Positions 1 through 5,559 of a stretch of DNA of 18,799 nucleotides are shown in pieces. Both the position numbers and the translations under genes were made by a program. Location of the stretch: NCBI GenBank assembly GCA_031177555.1, contig JAPSGM010000006.1, forward strand, positions 1-18,799, read 5' to 3'. Each line of letters opens with the position of its first letter. The first letter of the stretch is position 1. Origin of the DNA: Chloroflexota bacterium. GTDB taxonomy: Bacteria; Chloroflexota; Limnocylindria; QHBO01. A model generated the notes under the pieces. It worked only from the letters and a program-made list of their open reading frames with translations, was not told the DNA's origin and did not search any database.

Positions 1-405
1 GCCAGCCTGCTGAGCCCCGGAGCGCGGGCCCCCGACGTCGGCTCGCTGGCAATGGGTTCCATACCGCTCCTGGTGGCGGTCGGATTCGTGGCGGGGCTGT
101 GGGCCTGGCGGCGCGGCTCGCGGGCGGTGCTGCTCGCGGCCGACGCCCCGCTGGCCCTGGTCGTCGTGCTCGGGGCCGGCTGGATGCTGCTCCAGCCGGA
201 GACGGGGTTCCTGGCGCCGACCCCCGAATCACGCGTGGTCGGGGTGCTGGCGGCCCTCACCGTCCTTGGTGCGATGGCCGGCGTGGTGGTGCTGCCGCCG
301 CCGGTTGCCGACGATGAGCAGGGGCAGGGCGAGGGCGGGCAGGGCCACCAGATCCCACGGGTCCCGCGCGAAGGCGACGGCGTGCAGGCCGGGGGCGGAG
401 CCTGA
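1..405 (+). CDS. C-terminal part of an unrecognised membrane protein (5' end outside window)
   Basis: The frame is open from the first base, so this is the tail of a gene that starts to the left; the first internal ATG is at 52. I do not recognise the family. The visible part has about three hydrophobic stretches, roughly at bases 52-110, 120-190 and 235-300, typical of membrane helices with an Arg-rich turn after the first. After about base 300 the translation becomes polar and Gly/Gln-rich and looks like the antisense reading of the facing gene, which it overlaps tail-to-tail by 177 bp. The biologically meaningful protein may therefore end near base 300, with the rest a run-on to the first available TGA. 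The first 228 bases, outside the overlap, have the hydrophobic pattern of real coding sequence. I am unsure whether the whole frame is translated. Confidence 0.4.
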   Translation, partial: ASLLSPGARAPDVGSLAMGSIPLLVAVGFVAGLWAWRRGSRAVLLAADAPLALVVVLGAGWMLLQPETGFLAPTPESRVVGVLAALTVLGAMAGVVVLPPPVADDEQGQGEGGQGHQIPRVPREGDGVQAGGGA

Positions 406-777
406 GTCGAGCAGACCCCCGACGGCGGCGAACGGGTACTGCAGCAGCGCCATGACGGCGCGATAGGCCTCCGCGGCGGGCTCCAGCGTGTTGGCCGCGG
501 CGAAGCCGACGCCCACCGCCGCCACGGCCGTCGCCCCGACCGCCGGGCTCGGCCCCCACGGCCGGCCGAGCAGCCAGCGGCCCACCTCCCAGGCCGCCTG
601 GATCACCAGCGGCGCGAGCACCAGGCCGGCGACGTCCGACAGCTTTCCGGTGAGGGCGCCCGGAGCCGCCGCCTTCAGCCAGTGGTCGTTTGCCAGGAGC
701 GTGACGAGCGCCACCAGGCCGATCGGGTGCAACAGCCCATCGGCCGGCACCGGCCGGTCGCCAGGCCGCAGCGTCAC
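229..777 (-). CDS. Conserved multi-pass membrane protein of unknown function, co-translated with arsC
   Basis: This encodes a 182-residue protein with about five hydrophobic segments (roughly residues 15-35, 46-70, 76-100, 105-125 and 143-160). The stretch ALTGKLSDVAGLVLAPL, just after the first helix, resembles a motif (LTGKLSD.AGL) that I recall from uncharacterised membrane proteins in several phyla; I know of no assigned function. The GTG start at 777 overlaps the arsC stop by 4 bp (GTGA), so it is very likely translated by re-initiation after arsC. At only 182 residues it is not an ArsB or Acr3 arsenite pump. After about residue 157 the sequence turns into a His/Arg-rich tail that is the antisense of a hydrophobic segment of the facing gene, so the last 25 residues may be a run-on. 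No signal peptide is evident. Confidence 0.75.
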   Translation of the reverse strand: MTLRPGDRPVPADGLLHPIGLVALVTLLANDHWLKAAAPGALTGKLSDVAGLVLAPLVIQAAWEVGRWLLGRPWGPSPAVGATAVAAVGVGFAAANTLEPAAEAYRAVMALLQYPFAAVGGLLDSGSAPGLHAVAFARDPWDLVALPALALPLLIVGNRRRQHHHAGHRTKDGEGRQHPDHA

Positions 778-1217
778 GTGGTCGACGGCGCCGGCGGATC
801 GGGTTCCAGGAACTCGCCGATTCGGTCCGCCAGCTCGTCGCGCGCGGCGCGGAACGCCGCCATGCGCTGCTCCAGGTCACCCGTCACGGCCGACGGGTCG
901 GCGACGCTCCAGTGCAGCTGGCGCGCCACCCCGGGCAGGGTGGGGCACGCCTCGCGGGCCTGGTCGCACACGGTGATCAGCCACTCGAGCGGCTCTCCCA
1001 TGAAGCGCTCCAGCGTCTTGCTGCGCTGCGCCGAGATGTCGATGCCCACCTCGCGCATGGCGGCGATCGCCTCCGGCCGCACGGCCGTGGCCTGTGTGCC
1101 GGCGCTGTCGACCTCGTAGCGCTCGCCTGCCGCGGCGCGCAGCAGGCCCTCCGCCATCTGCGAGCGGGCGCTGTTGTGGGTGCACACGAAGAGGACCCGG
1201 GGTCGATCGTGCGTCAT
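774..1217 (-). CDS. arsC: Arsenate reductase, low-molecular-weight phosphatase (thioredoxin-coupled ArsC) type
   Basis: This is a 147-residue cytoplasmic enzyme of the low-molecular-weight tyrosine phosphatase fold. The N-terminal P-loop FVCTHNSARSQMAEG carries the nucleophile Cys12 and Arg18. Two further cysteines, Cys84 and Cys91, are spaced seven apart before a Pro-Thr-Leu-Pro stretch. This matches the Cys82/Cys89 relay of Staphylococcus aureus ArsC, which ends in a disulfide reduced by thioredoxin. The Asp-Pro pair at 107-108 fits the phosphatase general acid. Three redox cysteines favour arsenate reductase over a plain tyrosine phosphatase. The ATG at 1217 starts the protein just before the first beta strand; no Shine-Dalgarno is visible. 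Its stop overlaps the next gene by 4 bp. No arsR, acr3 or arsB is in the window, so the arsenic role rests on the protein alone. Confidence 0.92.
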   Translation of the reverse strand: MTHDRPRVLFVCTHNSARSQMAEGLLRAAAGERYEVDSAGTQATAVRPEAIAAMREVGIDISAQRSKTLERFMGEPLEWLITVCDQAREACPTLPGVARQLHWSVADPSAVTGDLEQRMAAFRAARDELADRIGEFLEPDPPAPSTT

Positions 1218-1268
1218 GGTGGCGTCAGGATGGTGGACCGATGTAAAGGCGACGTCATCGGTCCGTCA

Positions 1269-1329
1269 ATGTCCACAATGGGGAAACCGTGTGGAAAACC
1301 ACGCGCAGCGCCCCGAAACTCGGGGATAA
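1269..1329. promoter_or_regulatory. Inverted repeat TCCACA-N12-TGTGGA with DnaA-box-like sequences upstream of arsC
   Basis: TCCACA (1272-1277) and TGTGGA (1290-1295) form a perfect 6-bp inverted repeat with centres 18 bp apart, 55-78 bp upstream of the arsC start. The second arm lies in TGTGGAAAA (1290-1298), whose complement TTTTCCACA fits the relaxed DnaA box TT(A/T)TNCACA. The first arm (ATGTCCACA, 1269-1277) and CGGGGATAA (1321-1329) each match the classical box at 7 of 9 positions. It may be an operator for a dimeric regulator of arsC or a small DnaA-binding cluster; both are inferences. Confidence 0.3.
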
Positions 1330-1335
1330 GGGGGA

Positions 1336-1365
1336 TTGCGCGCCCGCCCCGGCGCTCCCTATGCT
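1336..1365 (+). promoter_or_regulatory. Promoter-like pair TTGCGC-18-TATGCT firing into the gap
   Basis: TTGCGC (1336-1341) and TATGCT (1360-1365) are separated by 18 bp, a good sigma70-type arrangement on the plus strand. No plus-strand protein gene lies downstream, because upp ends at 1500 on the other strand. The expected start point, near 1372, falls at the foot of a stable hairpin. This supports a short noncoding transcript rather than an mRNA. Confidence 0.35.
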
Positions 1366-1371
1366 GTGGTC

Positions 1372-1488
1372 GTCCCGAAGGGGCGGCCAACGACACCGGA
1401 GATTGCATCAAAGGTGCCGGGGGCAGTTCCTCCGGGACACTTCTTTGCGCTCGGGCGCGGGCTGCCAATTCGCGGAGGAACCAGCCCG
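1372..1488 (+). ncRNA. Candidate structured small RNA in the arsC-upp gap
   Basis: No known RNA family is recognised. Three hairpins can be drawn on the plus strand. Hairpin one is 1368-1388 (GGTCGTCCC / GGGGCGGCC, loop GAA), of which 1372-1384 would lie in a transcript from the promoter above. Hairpin two is 1414-1440 (CCGGGGG / CCTCCGG, loop CAGTT, with outer GTG/CAC), followed by TTCTTT. Hairpin three is 1458-1488 (CGGGCTG / CAGCCCG). Hairpins one and two contain G-U pairs that would become C-A mismatches on the other strand, which favours a plus-strand RNA. GTTCCTCCG (1426-1434) is also perfectly complementary to CGGAGGAAC (1473-1481), giving a 9-bp helix that excludes hairpin two. The transcript could end after the T-rich stretch at 1446 or continue. 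The rest of the 1218-1499 gap holds no convincing gene. Confidence 0.25.
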
Positions 1489-1499
1489 GCGGGATCAAC

Positions 1500-2231
1500 T
1501 CAGTCCCGGGCGAGATCCCGCTGCAGCCGGCGCACGACCTCGGCTGTCTCGTCGCCGGGCTCGTGGCCCGGCTCTGACGACGGGCCGGCGAACGTGCCGA
1601 ATTGCCGATCGCCGGCGTCCCCCAGCCCCGGCACGATGTAGCCCCGCTCGTTCAGCTCCCGGTCGACGGCCGCCACGTGGATGTCGACGTCCGGGTGCTG
1701 CCCGGACAGGGTGGCCACCCCCTCCGGGGCGGCGATGAGGCTGACCTGCTTGATCCGGGCCGCGCCCCACGCCTTGAGGATGTCGACCGTCGCCGCCGAC
1801 GAGCCGCCGGTGGCCAGCATCGGGTCCAGGATGAGGCAGACCTGCACGGTGGCCGCGTCCGGCAGCTTGTTGTAGTACTCGACCGGCTTCAGGGTGCGCT
1901 CGTCGCGGTACAGGCCGATGTGCCACACCTGCGCGGTCGGGATCAGCTCCAGCATGGCGTCCACCATGCCCAGGCCGGCGCGCAGCACCGGGACCAGCCC
2001 GACGCGCGGGTCGACCTCACCGCCGTCCATTGCCTCCAGTGGCGTCTCCACCCGGCGCGGGCGCGTCTCGAGGTCGGCCATCGCCTCGTAGCCGAGCAGC
2101 CAGGTCAGCTCGCGGACGAGCTCGCGGAACTTCTTGGTATCGGTCCCCACGTCGCGCAGGATCGACAGCTTGTGGGCCACCAGCGGGTGGCGGCTGACGC
2201 GCAGGCTCGGGTAGCGCTCGGAGAGGTCCAT
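1500..2231 (-). CDS. upp: Uracil phosphoribosyltransferase
   Basis: This salvage enzyme converts uracil and PRPP to UMP and diphosphate in the cytoplasm. The 243-residue protein shows the family N-terminus (HPLVAHKLSILRD, 15-27), the PRPP-binding loop LILDPMLATGGSS (133-145) and the uracil-binding C-terminal motif GYIVPGLGDAGDRQFGT (197-213). Normal UPRTs are about 208 residues and end just after that motif; this one continues for about 30 polar, charged residues. The start is the ATG at 2231, 12 bp after the stop of the DUF2332 gene on the same strand, so the two probably share a transcript. There is no Shine-Dalgarno, but TAAAAT ends 9 nt before the start codon. The gene is followed by the structured gap before arsC. 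Confidence 0.96.
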   Translation of the reverse strand: MDLSERYPSLRVSRHPLVAHKLSILRDVGTDTKKFRELVRELTWLLGYEAMADLETRPRRVETPLEAMDGGEVDPRVGLVPVLRAGLGMVDAMLELIPTAQVWHIGLYRDERTLKPVEYYNKLPDAATVQVCLILDPMLATGGSSAATVDILKAWGAARIKQVSLIAAPEGVATLSGQHPDVDIHVAAVDRELNERGYIVPGLGDAGDRQFGTFAGPSSEPGHEPGDETAEVVRRLQRDLARD

Positions 2232-2240
2232 GGCGGCCCG

Positions 2241-2246
2241 ATTTTA
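2241..2246 (-). promoter_or_regulatory. TAAAAT -10-like hexamer 9 nt before the upp start
   Basis: Read on the minus strand, TAAAAT is followed by nine bases and the upp ATG. Its first three bases are the TAA stop of the DUF2332 gene. If active, it would give a leaderless upp mRNA in addition to read-through from upstream. No -35 element is recognisable, so it could be coincidental. Confidence 0.4.
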
Positions 2247-3374
2247 CGCGTGGCCGCCCGCAGTCGCGGCGTCCAGCCAGCGGATCCAGCGCCCGTGGGG
2301 ATGGGTCGTGGCCAGCAGCCGGTGCCGTCGACCGCCGTCGGGCTCGAACCGATGAAGTGACAGGGTCGAGGGCCCGAACCCATCGGGCGGCATGCGCCCG
2401 ATGCCGAGGTTCATGCTGGCCACGACGGCCTCCCCCTCGCCCGCGACCAGCCAGATCGTCCGACCTGTCACCGCCGCCTGCACGGCGAGCGCGGCGATGA
2501 ATCCCTGGCGGCGCGCCGGCTCCAGGTAGGCGAGCGTCCAGGTGGACGTCACGACCAGCGCGGCGTCGCCGGGGGCCGCCGCCACGAGCGACGGCAGGTC
2601 TTCAACCAGGTCACCCCGCACGACCGTCGGCGGCTCCTCCCGCGCCACCTGCAGGGCGGCGTCCAGGAGCGCGAGGCGGTCCCGGTGCTCGGGCCAGACC
2701 AGGGCGCGCAGCCAGGCGCGGGTCTCCGCATCGCGGACGTCCAGCGGGTTGAGATCCAGGCCGCGGCGCCAGGAGACCTGCAGCTGCCCGGGGATGGGAG
2801 GCCGCAGCTCCCCCTCCGCCTCGCAGGCGATCTGCACCGCCGAGTTGCGGTCCCCCGCGTCCACGCCGCCCAGCCGGTACCCGTAGCGATCCGGCAGCAG
2901 GGTCAGGCCCGCGCTCGCGCCGACGTCGATCAGGGCCAGCGCGGCGCCCGCCTCGCCCTGCACCAACCCCAGCGCCGGCAGCGTGACGACGGTGCGCCGC
3001 GCCTCGTTGGTCTGCGTGCTGCGGCTGCGGACCAGGTCCGCGACACGGCTCCGGTGCTCGTCCACGAAGTCCGCGAACGCCGGGTACAAGCCGGCATCGA
3101 TCGGCCGTGCCGCCTCCCCCACCAGGGTGGCGTAGTACGCGGCCACCGGATGCGTGGTGCCGGTGAGCAGCAGGTGATGGACGGCGGCGAGGAGGATGAG
3201 CGGGTTCCGGAAGCCGGGACGCGCGTCCAGGATCAGGGATGCCCGATCCGGATCCGCGGCCAGCCCATCGCACAGCGCCCCGTAGCGCTCGGAGCCCTGC
3301 GACGGGAGGTCGCGGGCCCACACGCGGAGATTCGCCAGCAGGGCTCGAACCGGATCGCGGTCGAGAGGCTGCAT
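2244..3374 (-). CDS. DUF2332 family protein
   Basis: This encodes a 376-residue soluble protein matching the DUF2332 family of uncharacterised bacterial proteins. Hallmarks visible here are NPLILLAAVHHLLL (57-70) followed by HPVAAYY (75-81), the QTNEARR block (121-127), and the glycine-rich LIDVGASAGLTLL-DRYGY stretch (148-166). The latter resembles a nucleotide- or SAM-binding loop, but no methyltransferase activity is established for the family as far as I know. The C-terminus ends in a Pro-His-Gly-Arg-Trp element common in the family. The ATG at 3374 opens just before the first conserved helix and is divergent from the bactofilin gene (110 bp apart). upp follows after 12 bp. The family call is firm; the function is unknown. 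Confidence 0.88.
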   Translation of the reverse strand: MQPLDRDPVRALLANLRVWARDLPSQGSERYGALCDGLAADPDRASLILDARPGFRNPLILLAAVHHLLLTGTTHPVAAYYATLVGEAARPIDAGLYPAFADFVDEHRSRVADLVRSRSTQTNEARRTVVTLPALGLVQGEAGAALALIDVGASAGLTLLPDRYGYRLGGVDAGDRNSAVQIACEAEGELRPPIPGQLQVSWRRGLDLNPLDVRDAETRAWLRALVWPEHRDRLALLDAALQVAREEPPTVVRGDLVEDLPSLVAAAPGDAALVVTSTWTLAYLEPARRQGFIAALAVQAAVTGRTIWLVAGEGEAVVASMNLGIGRMPPDGFGPSTLSLHRFEPDGGRRHRLLATTHPHGRWIRWLDAATAGGHA

Positions 3375-3409
3375 CGGTCCGGGGACTACCTCGGCTGGGA
3401 CGAGGCTGC

Positions 3410-3477
3410 TAGGCTATCGGTCCTTGCAGGAACCCCGCACGACCGGCGTGCCCAGGCCGTCGCCGCTTGAAGGAGGA
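3410..3477 (+). promoter_or_regulatory. Promoter and Shine-Dalgarno of the bactofilin gene
   Basis: TAGGCT (3410-3415) preceded by TGC gives an extended -10 element; no good -35 is seen. Transcription would begin near 3422 and give a leader of about 60 nt. AAGGAGGA (3470-3477) sits 8 bases before GTG at 3485 and fixes that codon as the start, in preference to the in-frame TTG at 3467 that lies across the same sequence. Confidence 0.55.
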
Positions 3478-3484
3478 GCCAGCA

Positions 3485-4120
3485 GTGGTCTTCGGATCAA
3501 AGCGAGACAACAAGTCCGACGCCTTGTCGCGCGAGGATGTCGTCGGCAACCTGTACCCGGACAGCCTTACGAGTGAGGTCGACGTGACGCCTTCTCCCAC
3601 CGAGTTCCGCCGGAGCGAGTCCGGAAACGAGAGCGTGATCGACCCACACGCCCGTTTCAACGGCAAGTACGTCTCGGACCGCGACCTGCGGATCGAGGGC
3701 GAGGCGCAGGGCGAGATCGAGTGCCAGGGTACGCTGATCATCAGCCCCCAGGCCCGGGTCCGCAGCGCGATCACGGCGCACAACGTGATCATCAATGGCG
3801 ACTACGAGGGCGACGTCGACTGCGGCGGCCGCTTCGAGATCGGCTCCACCGGGCGGGTCAAGGGCAAGGTCAAGACCCAGGTGCTGGTGGTGAAGGAGGG
3901 AGCCCACTGGGAGGGCTCGGTGATCATGACCCACGAGGGCGGCGCGCCGCGGGCGGCCGGGCAGCCGCAGGGCGGCCAGCAGGCGCAGCCAAAGCCGGCC
4001 CCGGAACCCGCCGCGGCGGGCGCGTCGGCCGGCCAGGGGTCGATCTTCTCCAAGCAGGATCGCGAGGGAGCGCCCGCCAGCGAGCGCCAGCCCACGGGCC
4101 CCGGCGGCAACGGCCAGTAA
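3485..4120 (+). CDS. Bactofilin (polymer-forming cytoskeletal protein)
   Basis: This encodes a 211-residue protein with a central bactofilin (DUF583) domain at about residues 50-148. The short repeats of that right-handed beta helix are visible in order: the DLRIEGEAQGEIEC rung, GTLIISPQARVRSAI, NVIINGDYEGDV, FEIGSTGRVKGKV and VLVVKEGAHWEGSV. Bactofilins polymerise without nucleotide into filaments, often membrane-associated, that organise cell-shape or envelope factors. The N-terminal 50 residues are polar and probably disordered. The C-terminal 60 residues are a Gln/Pro/Ala/Gly-rich tail. The GTG start is chosen for its strong Shine-Dalgarno. There is no transmembrane segment. The partner protein is unknown, and neither neighbour is an obvious cell-wall enzyme. 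The next gene follows in the same direction after a short gap. Confidence 0.93.
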   Translation: MVFGSKRDNKSDALSREDVVGNLYPDSLTSEVDVTPSPTEFRRSESGNESVIDPHARFNGKYVSDRDLRIEGEAQGEIECQGTLIISPQARVRSAITAHNVIINGDYEGDVDCGGRFEIGSTGRVKGKVKTQVLVVKEGAHWEGSVIMTHEGGAPRAAGQPQGGQQAQPKPAPEPAAAGASAGQGSIFSKQDREGAPASERQPTGPGGNGQ

Positions 4121-4175
4121 GCGTCCATCCGGCGGCGCGCACCGGAAAGTCGCCAGCGCGGCAGCGTCGCCCGTC

Positions 4176-5210
4176 CTGGTAGAGGTTAGTCGCGGGGAAC
4201 GCGTCGAGTCTCGCCACCGCGGCTCACTGGCCGTGGTGGGCGCTGACGGCTCCCTGCTCGCCTCATTCGGCGACCCGGATACGTTCATCTACCTGCGTTC
4301 GGCCGCGAAGCCGTTCCAGCTGGCCCCCTTCGTGGCCTCCGGGCATTTCGATGCCTACGATTTCCCGACACCAACCGAGGCGCTGGCCGTCATGGCCGCC
4401 TCGCACGCCGGTGAGGATCGCCACTCGCGCAGCGTCCAGGCCCTGCTGCGCGCCGGCGGCCTGTCACGGGACGTGCTGGCCTGCGGGACGCACCCGCCCT
4501 TCGACCGCGAGACCGCCGACCGGCTGCTTCGCGACGGCGAGACGCCCTCGCCGCTGCGCCACAACTGCTCCGGCAAGCACGCCGGCATGGCGCTCCACGC
4601 AAAGGCAGCCGGCTGGCCGGTGGAGACCTACTGGCAACCCGATCACCCGATCCAGCGGCTGGCGCTCGAGGCCGTGTCGGTGCTGTCCGAGGTGCCAGTC
4701 GACGCGGTCGCGCGCGCCACCGACGGCTGCGGCGTCGTCACCTTCGGCGTGCCGCTGCGCGGGCTGGCGCTGGCGTTCGCGCGCCTGGCGGATCCCTCCG
4801 GCGTCGGCGATGACGCCCTGCGCCGCGCGCTCGAGCGCATCCGCGACGCGATGATGCAGCACCCCGAGCTGGTGGCCGGGGAGCGGCGGCAGCTGGACAC
4901 GGCGCTGATGCGCGCCGCGCCGGGCCGGCTGCTGGCCAAGGGAGGCGCTGAGGGCGTCCAGGCCGTGGCGCTGCGCGCCGGCGCCGCGCATGACCGCGGG
5001 AAGGGCGCCATTGGGCTGGCGCTGAAGGTGGAGGACGGGGACGGGGCACGCCGCGCGCGGCCGGCGGCCACGGTGGCGGCACTCCGCGCGGTTGGCGCCC
5101 TGGACGAGGCCGATGTCGCCGGACGGCTGGCCGACTTCGCATCGCCGCCCATCCGCGATCCTCGCGGGGAGCGCTCGGGCGAGGTGCGCGCGGTCTTCAG
5201 GCTCGACTGA
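4176..5210 (+). CDS. Asparaginase II family protein (probable L-asparaginase, unusual start)
   Basis: This belongs to the asparaginase II family (PF06089), thought to hydrolyse L-asparagine to aspartate and ammonia. Family hallmarks are FIYLRSAAKPFQLAPF near the N-terminus, then the MAASHAGEDRH block, the HNCSGKHAGM block and the TDGCGVVTFGVPL block. Homologues normally begin with a Leu-Val-Glu-Val...Arg-Gly...Glu-Ser-x-His-Arg-Gly segment, and this is encoded here from 4176 (LVEVSRGERVESRHRG). No in-frame ATG, GTG or TTG precedes it nearby. The first ordinary start is GTG at 4233, which would drop 19 conserved residues. I therefore take CTG at 4176 as the likely start; with GTG the protein would be 325 residues. 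There is no signal peptide. The gene lies 55 bp after the bactofilin gene in the same direction and may share its transcript. Confidence 0.88.
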   Translation: MVEVSRGERVESRHRGSLAVVGADGSLLASFGDPDTFIYLRSAAKPFQLAPFVASGHFDAYDFPTPTEALAVMAASHAGEDRHSRSVQALLRAGGLSRDVLACGTHPPFDRETADRLLRDGETPSPLRHNCSGKHAGMALHAKAAGWPVETYWQPDHPIQRLALEAVSVLSEVPVDAVARATDGCGVVTFGVPLRGLALAFARLADPSGVGDDALRRALERIRDAMMQHPELVAGERRQLDTALMRAAPGRLLAKGGAEGVQAVALRAGAAHDRGKGAIGLALKVEDGDGARRARPAATVAALRAVGALDEADVAGRLADFASPPIRDPRGERSGEVRAVFRLD

Positions 5211-5303
5211 GCCCGCACACCCTCCTGGGCAATGTCCTCGTGATGGTCGTCGCGGTGCGTGACCTGCCGCACGCGCCGAGATCGATCGAATAGGCCCTCA
5301 GGT

Positions 5304-5449
5304 TGCCAAATGGTCACCAGGAACGAAAGGCGCGGTTCCGGTAGCGATATTCCTGCCAAATGCTCATGGGGAGACCGATTGGCAAAGCTCGCCGGCCCGA
5401 GCCCCAGCGTGGGAGCGCCTCCCCTCGTTCACCGCGCGCGCAATTGGCA
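5304..5449. repeat. Four copies of TTGGCA in the gap before gltX
   Basis: Within 5211-5559, which holds no convincing gene, TTGGCA occurs four times. Two copies are on the minus strand, as the identical 9-mer TGCCAAATG at 5304-5312 and 5354-5362, exactly 50 bp apart. Two are on the plus strand at 5379-5384 and 5444-5449. The first three start points are spaced 50 and 25 bp. The gap also has small hairpins at 5301-5317, 5320-5339, 5387-5402 and 5411-5423. Operator sites for a regulator are the simplest reading, but nothing identifies the protein. Confidence 0.35.
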
Positions 5450-5542
5450 TGAATCCGCGCGGGCAGCCCTCACCTGCGCCAGGAACATCGGTCGATCGTG
5501 ACGGCGCCGGACCGGGAAGGCGGCCGCCGGCATCGCTCCTGC

Positions 5543-5548
5543 TACCAT
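5543..5548 (+). promoter_or_regulatory. TACCAT -10-like hexamer just before gltX
   Basis: TACCAT, preceded by GC, ends 11 nt before the gltX ATG, and no Shine-Dalgarno lies between them. A transcript from here would have a leader of only a few bases. No convincing -35 element is seen. Confidence 0.45.
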
Positions 5549-5559
5549 CGGCGGGACCC

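Noticed and set aside
1214..1498. A 94-codon minus-strand frame (TTG start) that fills the upp-arsC gap, starting 2 bp after upp and overlapping the arsC ATG by 4 bp
   Set aside because: The fit to an operon is tempting, but its codons are rich in A/T third positions and rare codons (AGA, AGT, TTA, TCT), unlike every real gene here. The product is a Pro/Arg-rich string with no recognisable fold. The gap is better explained as noncoding.
1218..1499. Replication origin
   Set aside because: A few DnaA-box-like sequences are present, but there is no AT-rich unwinding stretch, no large box cluster, and no dnaA, dnaN, gyrB or rpmH nearby.
5444..5459. Sigma54 promoter (TTGGCAT then GC)
   Set aside because: The GG and GC elements are not at the required 10-bp spacing (off by one), the -12 element does not match TTGC, and no enhancer-binding regulator is nearby.
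5449..5559. Upstream extension of gltX to an ATG at 5449
   Set aside because: The extra 37 residues are Pro/Gly/Arg-rich and outside the family; the ATG at 5560 sits right before the conserved first strand and just after a TACCAT hexamer.
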